Assembly: GCA_950022655.1 (NCBI GenBank)
Contig: OX465583.1
Coordinates: forward strand, 36,173,360-36,237,359
DNA length: 64,000 bases
Direction: 5' to 3'
Origin: Alentia gelatinosa
Lineage: Eukaryota; Annelida; Polychaeta; Phyllodocida; Polynoidae
In this document: positions 53,943 through 64,000 of the stretch, in pieces
Layout: each line of letters begins with the position of its first letter
How positions within the stretch are numbered: the stretch's first letter is position 1
The notes under the pieces: model-generated
What the model was told of the DNA's origin: nothing
Database searches by the model: none
Seen by the model: the letters and a program-made list of their open reading frames with translations, nothing else
Program-made: the position numbers and the translations under genes

Positions 53943-54158
53943 TTGGGCGCCTTGAGCCTTTTACCGTTTGCACCTCCTGTCAGCGCGAAAACGTGGATGC
54001 CTTGAGCCTACCCCGTGGACGTCTTGAGCCTACCTCATTTTAGTTCCGATTAGCGGGCTAGGGTTAGAAAAGGGTTGGGTAAGGGTTAGGGTTGAGTATA
54101 TATGACTATAAACCAGTATAAGTACACTTTTCAAAGTTTTTTACATCTAGATACCAGG
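53943..54158 (+). mobile_element. Word-array element W1, copy 3, left part
   Basis: GGCGCCTTGAGCC words, then TTAGGG-type repeats near 54060-54095, through TTTTTTACATCTAGATAC, where it is interrupted. Confidence 0.75.
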
Positions 54159-55299
54159 TTGTTCCGGCCCCTAGGCGCGTCCGACCCCCGGCCGTGTTGG
54201 CATGTCCGGCCCCTTGGCGGGTCCGGCCTCGGCGCATCCGGCCCCCAAATACATTTCGGGTGATAAATACGTTAATAATGGTCGTAAAAATACAAAATAA
54301 AAAACAGAGGATAGGTTTCAACTCCCCGCACACATCTAGCTTTTATCCCTTTTTTTTTCAATATTTCTTTTTTTTTGTGTAATCCTAAAAGTTTAGTAGT
54401 ACATTTGGTATTTGGGGGTCAATTTTCAGCCAATCAGCATCAAGCAAGTTATTAAATCCTTAAGAACATACACCACTTCCGGAATAAACAATAACCAAAG
54501 CGAAAATCGAACAGAAAGTGACTTTTTTAGCATTTTAGAAAATATTATTGAAATTTTCAGAGGGATATCACCGAGCTTACTCATTTAAACTACCATTGTC
54601 TTACAGATAAATTTGTTCTCTACCCGATTCTGAAGTCTGTTTTAACATAGAGAGTAGCGCCGAGTTGCGCAAAGGGGTTTACTGAGTATAGATCTGTGTA
54701 AAAATGGCTAAAATAATTCACCCCTGCCGCCTCCCCTCGCACACACTCGGTAGACCCACCAAGCGAGGGTGCCCGTGGTCGCTCCCCACGGGGCTACTGT
54801 CTCCAATACACTCCCAAGGTGTGACAGAAACCCACGCTTACTTTTTTACTTTGATAACTTGTAATATGTCGGTATTTCAGGATAGAGCATAAATAATTAC
54901 AGAATCGGATGTGTATAGATGTCAGCTTTCAGAAAATGTAAACAAAAATTCTTGTTTTTAAAAATATTTTTTTGCTCGCCCATCCCTACCTTATTACAGT
55001 TATACTTATAAAAGGTACCATAGCCATTAGATATCAATGTGATCTATTCATCAAACTGTATAAAGGTAACCTTTACAAAATAAAAAAACTGTTCATAATG
55101 TCTTAAACACATTATTCTTTAGGTGCATATTACTTTTCTGAATAGTATATGCATTTTCATTCGCGGTAAAAAAGCTGTGAATGCGTGTGCGGGTGCGCGA
55201 AAAAAATACGGGGGCCGGTAACGCCTGGGGGCCGGTCGCGCTCGGGGGCCGGAAACGCTCGGGGGCCGGAACAGCCTAGGGGCCGGTAAGACTAGGAAT
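54159..55299. mobile_element. Fourth word-array element nested in W1 (GGGGCCGG words)
   Basis: Left end has TTGTTCCGGCCCCTAGGCG and further CCGGCCCC words (to 54250); right end has their inverse (GGGGGCCGGTAACGCC, GGGGGCCGGAACAGCC, GGGGCCGG; 55205-55290). Splits W1 copy 3. About 1.1 kb, AT-rich centre, no ORF. Confidence 0.7.
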
Positions 55300-55408
55300 C
55301 ACCAAAAATGGGGTAGGCTTAAGGCGTCCACAAGGTAGGCTCAAGGCGTCCACAGAAAGGCTTAAGGCGTTCAGGGCTCGAATCGTCCCGGGCTCAAGGC
55401 GTCCATGA
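55300..55408 (+). mobile_element. Word-array element W1, copy 3, right part
   Basis: Resumes at AATGGGGTAGGCTTAAGGCG with GGCTCAAGGCGTCC words to ATGAACC, as at the right end of copy 1. Confidence 0.75.
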
Positions 55409-56189
55409 ACCCTTTATGATTGGATGATAAGAGTGTATGAGCGTGATTCGTTTATGATACTACTACTAGGGACTAGAGTTGAATATTCTTTCAGAACTAC
55501 GTTTCGAGCTTCTTGGGAAACTTTTCCTTTCTATTCTAACATTTCTAGGTCCAGAGTTTAGTATTGCAAAAAGAAGATCTAGTGAAATGTGAATTGAGTC
55601 CTTCTTTGTAACTATCAGACAAGCAAAACCAACTGTGTTCAGAATGAAACCAAAGACCACAATTCATGTCTCACTCTTTTGGCAAAATTTCTACTTGTTG
55701 TTAGAATATCTAGGGGCGCCCCCCCCCCCCCCCTTTGGAAATACTGAAAAAAATACTTACCAAACTCTCATCGTATTTGGTGTCAAATGAATGGCCATCT
55801 TTATGTCTCCAATGCTAGAACATCTAGAGCATCTAAGCGAGTGATTATTACGCAGTCAATACACACTCACCAGGAATGTTTATATCGCTAGTGCCCACGG
55901 CATATCGCATCACAGAAGTGATTACAAAAACGGCAACCGGCGGTGATGGCAGCCCTCATGGATTGTGTAGTACCTGATAATACCTGTGTATATTACTTCC
56001 ACATTCTATGGTATTCTAGCTACATACATGCATTTATCCTACCCCTTATAAAAAAAACGCCATAGGCTTAACATGGGATTCGTTTATTTCATGGGTGTGA
56101 CATAAAGTGTTGTTTATGCCACTACTTTCTGATACTGAAAAAATATGGAAACAGGGTAGGATAAAATCTAGACGCCACTCGTTTGAGTT
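55409..56189. other. Intergenic, nothing recognised
   Basis: AT-rich; one poly-C run near 55720. No supported gene. Confidence 0.5.
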
Positions 56190-56334
56190 GAGACGTCACA
56201 AGTTTGAGTCTTGAGCTTATTTATGCCACTCATTTTGTTGGCTTTGTAATGTCACTCGTCTTCGACTCGTGAAATTATGGAGCCAACAAAATGTGTGGCA
56301 TAAATAAACTCAAGACTCAAACTCGTGACGTCTC
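56190..56334. mobile_element. MITE with GAGACGTCAC ends
   Basis: GAGACGTCACAAGTTTGAGT onward (56190-56245) is the inverse of 56281-56334 (ACTCAAACTCGTGACGTCTC end). Arms about 53 bp with few mismatches. Confidence 0.82.
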
Positions 56335-57050
56335 TTTATTTAACCGTAGTAATACTTTAGATATACCGATACCTTAGATAATACAGGAACACCAACACTG
56401 GATACACTACAATGACACATTGGCAGGCCTAGCTATCATATACCTGTCTTTTTCGAAGGGAAACCCAAGACAATAATCAACTCTGAAGTTTAGAAAGCCC
56501 AGACTTGTTAATACAACGCTTTTGTTTCTTCCAACAATTTAATCTGTTAAAAACCAACTCTCCCGCAATCACACGCACTGTCCACACTTAGGTGTATTTG
56601 CTGACAATTCACCCTGAACGTTTCATACTGGGAAGGCGATCCGCACTGAAATTCAAAACAAAAATAAACAAACCGCGACACTTCGCACTAAGACTTCACA
56701 CTGCCTAACTGTGTCCATTACACTAATCACAAAAAAAACCTACCAGATTTCATCCCTATGTGTTTAACCACAAATCACAAACTTGTCTATATATACGGTC
56801 ATCCAAGTCTGTGATTCTAGCTAATTCTTGGCTATAAGACTTAGGAAAATGTATATGGGAAGAATTCTAAGAGACTATGGATCATCTGTATGCAGGTGAA
56901 TTTTCCCCTTCAATGGTCTTACTTATGCTACGGTGACAGTTCTCTAGACACTCAAATCTATAACCAAGTCTCTGTGTATTCGCAGACAGTCTCCCATTTT
57001 CACCATGATGTATGTTAAATAACTGTAGAGGGAAACTATGTTCCGGTGAG
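56335..57050. other. Intergenic, nothing recognised
   Basis: AT-rich without long ORFs or repeats. Confidence 0.5.
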
Positions 57051-57153
57051 CAAAAGTTCAAAGTTACAAGGTAAGGCTTGGAAAAATTACTGCCCGCGGC
57101 CAAGGCCTTGGGCAGTAATTTTTCCGAGCCTTACCGAGTAACTTTGACTTTTG
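57051..57153. mobile_element. MITE: hairpin with CAAAAGTTCAAAGTTAC ends
   Basis: Arms 57051-57097 and 57108-57153, including AAAAATTACTGCCC and its inverse; centre CGGCCAAGGCC. Confidence 0.85.
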
Positions 57154-57289
57154 ATTACCGGTACTTGGTTTCCCTATTCCTATATACCTCCAAATATCGA
57201 TAAAAATGATTATTTCTTTTCCTGCGATAGCTCCCGAAAAATGGCCACCCTTATTGAGTAATTGCATTAGCTAAGTTTTCGTCCCGCTG

Positions 57290-57625
57290 CTCTTCATGTC
57301 ACGTGATCAGAGCGGGACGGAAACGTCAGAGCGGAACGAAAACATGAGAGCGGGACGAAAACGTCAACCTCGACACATAACTTATTTTTAATGCACCCCC
57401 CAGCAGCGGTATGTAACTCTAGTTAGTTCGATAATGGGTATATAGGAATGAGTATATTTAGTCTGCTGGTGAGGGACTGACAAAATTGTGTACCATTATC
57501 TAACTTTATCTAGGGGTGGTAGCACTTAGTGCGAATGTATGTATTTTTTCTTTGTGTAAATCGTCCAGTGCAAATCGTCCGGGTAGCAGTGCGAATAGTT
57601 TTTCAGTGCGAATCGTCGTACATTG
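57290..57625. repeat. Short word repeats upstream of the unknown gene
   Basis: AGAGCGGGACGGAAACGTC is repeated three times (57310-57370) with an inverse GTTTTCGTCCCGCT before it; AGTGCGAATCGTC-type words recur at 57528-57620. Confidence 0.6.
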
Positions 57626-57812
57626 AGTGCAGGATCCACACAGATCTACATATTGAGATATAATCTGATATACAATATAATAGATATACTCATTAGTTTC
57701 TTAGTTTTGTGGATTTGAAACCAAAAGTGCAAATGATTGATGTGATATATGACTTGAACAATTTTCTTATCATTTTTGTCCAACCTTATGATATTTTAGG
57801 TTTAGGCTAACC

Positions 57813-57947
57813 ATGGCTGATGATAATAAAAGGGTCCGAACTCCCAGGAAAAACCCGACCCCTAGGAAACGTCCACATGATTATGACGTCACAGTGCTTC
57901 AAAGCTCTCCCGAAGACATAGCAGAAAATCTAAAAACCACATCAAAG
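57813..57947 (+). CDS. Unknown gene, exon 1
   Basis: ATG at ACCATGG plus 44 codons to TTSK, donor GTAAGA. The Kozak match is strong, and the basic S/T-P style agrees with exon 2. Confidence 0.7.
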
Positions 57948-60900
57948 GTAAGAACCTACACATATAGTTCTCACTAAAGGCCATGTCCCACTGGTGTAAC
58001 AGAGTCCGTCGTAGACAGATTGCAGAATAAGCGTACAATGTTTCAGCAAAGTCAGGTGAACAGTCAGGTGGATATGAAGACCAGGGTTCCCACGAGGATT
58101 GGATAACCTGGAAAATGAAAGTGGTCATGGAAAAGTCATGAAAATTTGCCCAAAGCCATGGAATTTTGGTTATGCATGATATGCCATATAAGATGAAACA
58201 TGCAAAGCATGATTAATTATCAAATATTTTATTTCTAGTTATAGATAAAATAGAGGCCCTAACATTTAAACATAAATATTTCAGGCTTTTTCCTAGAAAC
58301 CTTCAGTCATTTAAAGAACACCTCCAATATTGAGAGCATGCATCAGCCTTGTTCAATACAGTCATTGGGCAAGGCCACACTATAGAAGCTATCATCCAGA
58401 AATACCATAAAAACTTGTTTCAGATTAACAAATACTTAAAAATTAATCGTTCAATTTTTTTTTTAAATAAATCATATTTACAGAGTTTAGACATACTTTT
58501 TGAGAAGCAAAGTTTACAATCTAGTGAGAAATACGACATCTACTTTCTAATATTCTATCTTTGGGAAAATACATTTGTGCTTAGCTAGACCTTTCAGAAT
58601 CATTTTTAAATGTGTGACTCTTATAAGGTCACTCTGTTTTAGCCACCTATAACCAGAAATACTACATTAACCCTATCATGCTGGGTGCCTGCTACACACT
58701 CAAACTTGCAGGGCGGAATACTAGTGGGTTTTTTCTTCTGTTTTTGTTGTTGTTGTTGTTTTTTTTTGTTTACTTTTTATTTAAACTGGAGGTAGATGGT
58801 AAGCTAAAAAGAACCTATTTCGATGCTGCTCCATGTTTGTCACCAATGACCGAAGCTTCAGCAGTCAGTTGTAAAAATTAGAGACCCTTCTATTATTAAA
58901 ATGAGTTTATGGTTAGCACATATGACAGCCTCTACACAAGCAACAGGTCTCAGAAGCTGTGATAGCAAGGCAACCAGTATACACGCCAGGTTCTGGTTGT
59001 GTGTAGCTACAGACATACATACTCTCCTCTACTCTACTATTTTGAATGGCAAAGATTGAATATATTTGTGAATATAAATTAAATCTAACATTTTTACACT
59101 CTTTAGTCTTTTACATGTTAAAGATCCATTATTCGCTTGCTCCCTGACGAAGGCACTACTGACCAAACTAGTAGGAACAATCAGTGTTAATCAAACAAAG
59201 AAGTGATGAACAGTTAAAAAAGTAATATTCTTCACAGGTGGGTCCAGAAGCATTGCGACGATTCTGTCGCACCAGTGGGGCATACTCTGTACTTTTCTTG
59301 CGATTAGGTACAACAAATTCATCGCAATTAGGGTATTAAAAACGGTCGATGAGGCATTCATAGGTCCATAAAATATATGCGACGATCGTGTTGTGCTAAT
59401 AGAGCCGGGCATTGAGTACATTTTACTTGTACATTGTATATTGTGTATTTGGTTCTTGACAAGTTGTTTACACACTTTGGTATCGCTCGAAAAAGACTCC
59501 CCTTTCAGAACTCTATGCAAGGTAAATATCCCAGATAAACAAACAAAATTCATTTTTATTTATTATTTCGGTTTGACCTGTAGGTCAAGACCGAAATATA
59601 TTAGGGGAGACAGGGAACAGTTTTTGCGGCTTACATTATAATACATTACAGTAATGTATTCTGAATAATTAGAGCTTCGATACCGGTCTGCGGGTGGCGA
59701 CAGCAGTGTATTTTTATATATTGTATAGGCACCCGTTGCGGTTCAGTGTATTTATATATATTGCAACAGGCTTCCACCTCCCTTCCTCCCTCCCTCCCTC
59801 CCTCCCTCCCTCCCTCCCTCCCTCCCTCCCTCCCTCCCTCCCTCCCTAGCGGGTGGGTCCCGCGGGCGCCGATACCAGACGCGTTGGATGGAATCAGGGC
59901 CCTGTTTCATAAGTAGCGGAATTAATTCAATTTGAATGGGATTTGTGTTCGATAAAGACACATTTAAACTGCTATTTGGGATGTATGAGAGGGTCGACCC
60001 TCTCGTTTATAGCGGTAGTTATAGCGGTATATAACAGAAACTCATGCTTTTAACGAACCTTCCGCTGCTTATGAAACAGGGCCTAGGTCAAATAGGTCAC
60101 CAGCACACCCGTTGCGGTTCAATGAATACCTACTAGCGGGTGGGTCTCGCTCTGGCCAGATGTGGTCCGCACCTGGCGCCCGCGGGACATACCCGCTAGG
60201 GAGGGAGGGAGAGAGGTGTAAGCCTGTTGCAATATATAGTCTATTTTTGTATTGGTCAAGACTCTGTCTCCAAGTACGGTGGTGCGTTTGTCTTGGATAT
60301 TTATGTTACAGTAGTGTATTTTTACATACTGCCCCTCCACCATACTGTCCCTCCACTATACTGTCCCTCCAACATACTGCCTCTCCACCATACTGCCCTT
60401 CTACTACACTGCCCCTCCACAATACTGCCCCTCTATCATACTGCCCCTCTCCCATACTGCCCCTCTACTATACTGCCCCTCCACCATACTGCCCCTCCAC
60501 CATACTGTCCCTCCGCCATACTGCCCCTCTACTATATTGCCCCTCCACCAAGCTGCCCCTCCACCAAGCTGCCTCTCCACCATGCTGCCCCTTCACCATG
60601 CTGCCCCTCCACCATGCTGCACCTCCATCATACTGCCCCTCCACCATACTGCCCCTCTATCATACTGCCCCTCCACCATACTGTCCCTCCACCATACTGC
60701 CCCTCTATCATACTGTCCCTCCACCATACTGCCCCTTTCCCATACTGCCCCTCTACTACACTGCCCCTCCACTATACTGCCCTTCCACCATACTGCCCCT
60801 CTCCCATACTGCCCCTACACAATACTGCCCCTTTCCCATATTACCCCTCTAAGTACTACCCTGCCCCTCCACTATACTGCCCCTCCACTATACTACCCTA

Positions 60901-63900
60901 CATCCTACATCTCCACATCCATACATCCTACATCCCTACATCCTACATTCCCACATCTCTACATCCATTTTTCCTACATCCCTACATCCTACTTTCCCAC
61001 ATCCCTACATCCCTACATCCCTACATCCCCACATCCCTACATCCCTACATCCCCACATCCTACATCCCCACATCCTACATTTCCACATCCATACATCCTA
61101 CATCCCTACATCCTACTTTCCCACATCCCTACATCTGCACATCCCTAAATCACTACATCTCAACATCCCTACATCATTACATCCATACATCCCCACATCC
61201 TACTTCCAACATCCCTACATCATTACATCCATACATCCCCACATCCTACTTCCCAACATCCCACATCCCCACATCTCCACATCTATACATCCTACATCCC
61301 CACATCTCCACATCCATACATCCCCACATTATGTGGGGATGTATGGATATATGCATGTGGAGATGTAGGATGTAGGGATGTAGGATGTATAGATGTGGAG
61401 ATGTGGGGATGTAGGATGTGGGAAGTAGGATGTAGGGATGTAATGATGTAGGGATGTGGGGAAATAGGATATGGGGATGTATGGATATATGGATGTGGAG
61501 ATGTAGGATGTAGGATATATGGAGGTGGGGATGTAGGGATGCGGGGATGTAGGATGTGGGGATGTATGTCCCCTTAAGCGGGGTTTTTAAGCATTTCTGT
61601 ACCGAAAAACTGTCCCCTAAAGTAGGGTGTCCCCCCTTAAGCGGGGTGTCCCTTTAAGCGGGGTTAAAATAAACTCTTAATAGTGAATTCTACGATAAGA
61701 TAATTTGTCCCACCTCTGAGGGCGTTGAATAAAAAAAGATCGTACAAAAATCTGTTTGCCTTATCGTCCAGCCGCATAAATGTACGAACTTTATTCAACG
61801 GGCCCCTGATTCCATCCAACGCGTCTGGTATCGGCGCCCGCGGGACATACCCGCTAGAGAGGGAGGGAGGGAGGTGGAAGCCTGTTGCAATATATAAAAA
61901 TGTACTACTGTCGCCGGCACCCGTTGCGGCATCCGTTGCACTTCAATTTGTTGAAACCAAAATCATGGCAATGCCATGCCTACTATTAATCCTTGTGTTT
62001 TTTCTTCTATAGAGCACAAGGCGCAAGTCCCCACGCAAGAATAAACTGCCTGAACAGTCAAAGAGCTCTCCGGCATCGACTGTCACACCCAGGAAGTTAG
62101 AGAGTGCATCGATAGAGCCAGTAAAATGTTCCCCGAGAACGCAAACACCCCCAGAAAAACAGATCCAGGCGACTGAAGATGAGGAAGGAGGGTCTACAAA
62201 GAAGACCAATTCCAAGAAATCTATAGGGAAGAAGCGGGCAAAGAGCAAATTAGCTAAAGTGAAGGAAAGTATTGCAAAATATGAAGAGCGGATAGCAAGG
62301 CTGAAACAAAATCTGTCCCAGAAAGAAGGAGTGGAGGATGTGCTCGCGAGGATACCAGACCCAGTGGTATCAAAGGAAACACCTGAGAAGGGAAAAACAT
62401 CTACTGAAAAAGGATTACCTAGAGCATCACCTGTGATTTTGCGGGTTGAACCTGATAAACAGGATAACTTGCCTACACATTTAGAAATTGTAGACTTTTC
62501 TAATGGCCAGCAATGTAGTAAAGCTTCCGAGGCTGAGGTGGGCTCAGCGGTTACCAATAAGGAACCCCCGAATGCTATTGCGGGGAAGAGTCCTCTCGCG
62601 TTAGACTCAATGAAAACTAATGCTGTTGGCACTGGAAATAAGCATGATACTCCGGGATCGAATAACAAATCCAAAGAGATGGTTCCTCCGCCTGTGGAGA
62701 TAACTGAATCAAAAGACAAAACTAAAAGCATGGAACCTATTTCACATGAGAAAGTAGAAGCAAAACATAAAGGGAGTGATGCTACTCCTCCTAAAATGAC
62801 CGAAACTCAAGATAGAGCAGAAGCCCAAAAGAAAGAAAATGTCTTGTCTCCTGTAACTGGACTGGAGGACAGCACCAAAAGCTTGGATACTATGCCTAGT
62901 AAACATTCAGTGGTGAGAAATAAAGGGAATACTTCTCCTCATTTAGAAATAACTAAATCTAAGGACACTACAAAAGAGAATATATCTGTGCTTAGTGGCG
63001 TATCTGAGGCGAAAGACAATACGAAGCCGCAAGACTATACAACAGTGTGCACAAGTGATATTGAAACTAACAGAGAAACAGTGCATACAGTTGCAGGAGT
63101 AGAAACCGTTCAGAAAGCAGATGTACAAACTGCACCAAAGACAACAAGTGTGCCTAAAACTGGAGAGGGAAAAGCCTCTCGGAAAAATGACTTAAATTTG
63201 ATAAAAAGTGTCATTGATGACATCACGGCTTCGCTATCACGCCGGGGTAAAATACCAAAGACGAAAAGCGAATCGGTTGCAGGGAATTGTGACAGCTCTG
63301 AGTTAAAGAAAGTGAAAGCAAAGCCAACTCGAAACCGCTTAAAATTGGCCAAACCTAACATAACTACTATCGCTAGCAGTACTACGAATCTATCGGCGGT
63401 GCAGCCATCGACTTCGGCGGGGGACAAGTCTTCATTGGTACCGCCGCACTTGTCATGGAAGTCTCCCGGGGCCCCAAGCACCCCGAAACCACGACAGAGC
63501 TACTGTACGACAAGGATTATGAGTAAGAGTGTGGAGAAAGTGAAACGTCGCATGCGCTTCTCACCAGACAAAACCACGCGAGCGGTGAAGAGGAACCTGG
63601 GAAGAAACCCTGCATTATCTGCCTCACCTAACTCGCATCTCGCAGGGGGAGGAGACACGAGTTGGGTCGATGCTGATATTGCACCGCTGCAGGATGACGA
63701 TCTGGACGATTTTGAACTCACGACTAGTGCCAGAAAACCCCATCTACCAACCAATACGGGTGATGCGTTATCGGTTGAGAAGAAAGGAAAACATGCAATT
63801 TCTGGAAATCAGGATGGATCTAAAAGTCTTGATGAACCTCTAGTGAGGAAAAGTAGTCGTTTGGCGATCAAACGAAAAACAAAAGACGATGTTAAAAAGT

Positions 63901-64000
63901 TGGCAAAAGAAATTGATAAGAATGAGAAAAAGCCGAAAGGTAAACGAAAAATTCCACCTGTATCTGCTAAGACAGTGGCTTCTACCGGAAAGGAAAGTAC
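57813..64000 (+). CDS. Unknown lysine-rich, S/T-P-rich probable nuclear protein, 3'-partial
   Basis: Exons 57813-57947 and 62013-beyond 64000; 707 codons in the window, both ends phase 0. Not recognised. The N-terminus is basic (RVRTPRKNPTPRKRPH). Many Ser/Thr-Pro sites (SPRK, TPRK, SPRT, TPEK, FSPDK), basic clusters (KKSIGKKRAKSK; KRRMRFSPDK), a possible coiled coil (about 123-152, VKESIAKYEERIARLKQN), three degenerate repeats of the form E-I-T-x-S-K-D-x-T-K (about 273, 305, 356) and an acidic patch (LQDDDLDDFEL). No membrane segments. The composition suggests a nuclear, CDK-regulated, largely disordered protein such as a chromatin or replication factor; this is inference. Further exons between the two, or a different exon 1, are possible. 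Confidence 0.7.
57948..59689. other. Intron 1 of unknown gene, left part
   Basis: A hAT-like fragment (CAGGGTTCCCACGAGG with CATGGAAAA words) is at 58083-58165. Otherwise AT-rich with no supported gene. Confidence 0.5.
59690..59902. repeat. Left arm of a composite inverted element
   Basis: CACCCGTTGCGG, TATATTGCAACAGGCTTCCACC, a CCTC microsatellite (59777-59848), CTAGCGGGTGGGTCCCGCGG and ACGCGTTGGATGGAATCAGG. The inverse order is at 61801-61935; a direct copy of that inverse occurs at 60113-60240. Confidence 0.8.
59896..60085. mobile_element. MITE with GGCCCTGTTTCATAAG ends
   Basis: GGCCCTGTTTCATAAGTAGCGG at 59898 and its inverse at 60061-60083 (one mismatch). Centre holds GAGAGGGTCGACCCTCTC palindrome. 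186 bp. Confidence 0.82.
60329..60895. repeat. 16-bp minisatellite (ACCATACTGCCCCTCC)
   Basis: About 35 imperfect copies. Since 16 is not a multiple of 3, all three frames stay open and read the same 16-residue Pro/Leu/His/Tyr-rich repeat; the 200-380-codon ORFs here are artefacts. Confidence 0.95.
60896..61569. repeat. CATCCCTA minisatellite forming a large inverted repeat
   Basis: Left arm 60896-61329 consists of CATCCCTACATCCYACAT words; right arm 61331-61569 is their reverse complement. Centre at 61330: TCCCCACAT T ATGTGGGGA. Could extrude a hairpin. Confidence 0.9.
61560..61675. repeat. CCCTTAAGCGGGGT words
   Basis: Four copies of CCCTTAAGCGGGGT-type sequence, related to the words in 7475-7657 and 26293-26715. 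Confidence 0.7.
61801..61935. repeat. Right arm of the composite inverted element
   Basis: Inverse of 59690-59902: CCTGATTCCATCCAACGCGT, CCGCGGGACATACCCGCTAG, a GGGA run, GGAAGCCTGTTGCAATATAT and CCGTTGCGG. Ends about 80 bp before exon 2 of the unknown gene. Confidence 0.8.
62013..64000 (+). CDS. Unknown gene, large exon 2 (open at window end)
   Basis: Acceptor TTTCTTCTATAG, then STRRKSPRKNKLPEQ. The frame stays open for 1988 bp to the window edge, far longer than chance in this composition. No typical domain seen. Confidence 0.85.

Noticed and set aside
60112..61375. Overlapping ORFs of 200-380 codons, Pro/Leu/His/Tyr-rich
   Set aside because: Produced by the 16-bp minisatellite, whose period leaves all three frames open; no start context, domain or splice logic.
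60329..61569. CRISPR-like array
   Set aside because: Repeats are head-to-tail without unique spacers, in a eukaryotic intron; it is a minisatellite.

Overview
The window is animal nuclear DNA, most likely from an invertebrate. Genes are split into short exons with GT/AG introns and no bacterial-style operons. The introns are full of transposable elements: a Penelope-like element, a Ty3/gypsy relic, tRNA-derived SINEs and many short inverted-repeat elements. TTAGGG-type repeats occur inside some of them. A lophotrochozoan, amphioxus or hemichordate would fit; I cannot name the species. The window is one assembled piece with a 200-N gap.

Four protein-coding genes alternate in strand. (1) POLG, mitochondrial DNA polymerase gamma catalytic subunit, minus strand, 20160 down to 587 and beyond the left edge: 14 coding exons, 807 codons, all splice phases consistent. 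The window holds the presequence, the whole 3'-5' exonuclease and the linker; the polymerase palm motifs lie outside. (2) Ubiquilin, plus strand, 23758-36099: 13 coding exons, 563 residues, complete (UBL, STI1 repeats, UBA). (3) A FAM169-family (SLAP75-like) gene, minus strand, 51869-40911: 6 coding exons, 303 residues; its first intron carries the gypsy relic. (4) A lysine- and S/T-P-rich probable nuclear protein of unknown family, plus strand, from 57813 past the right edge, with an open exon of at least 1988 bp.

POLG and ubiquilin are divergent, ubiquilin and FAM169 convergent, FAM169 and the unknown gene divergent. These are ordinary single-copy eukaryotic genes, and nothing suggests that they form one pathway.

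Mobile DNA, left to right: a Penelope-like element in POLG (1694-6479) with 374-bp direct pseudo-LTRs, a 13-bp target-site duplication, two hammerhead-like motifs, a reverse transcriptase with GIY-YIG endonuclease, and an unusual third ORF with two C2H2 zinc fingers; a dispersed family with TIR TTAGCAGGTGGAC (9, 16-19, 33 and 38-39 kb); a SINE and a decayed retroelement ORF (13.9-15.8 kb); several MITEs; the gypsy relic (about 45.5-50.7 kb), which also carries a C2H2 zinc-finger ORF downstream of integrase; and, mostly at 21.7-22.3 and 50.9-55.4 kb, short elements whose inverted ends are built from arrays of 10-15-bp words. The most interesting signals are these word-array elements, a 29-bp identity between one of them and the gypsy zinc-finger ORF, and the zinc-finger ORFs on two unrelated retroelements. 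Exon boundaries were set by hand from splice signals, reading frame and remembered family similarity; no database search was possible.
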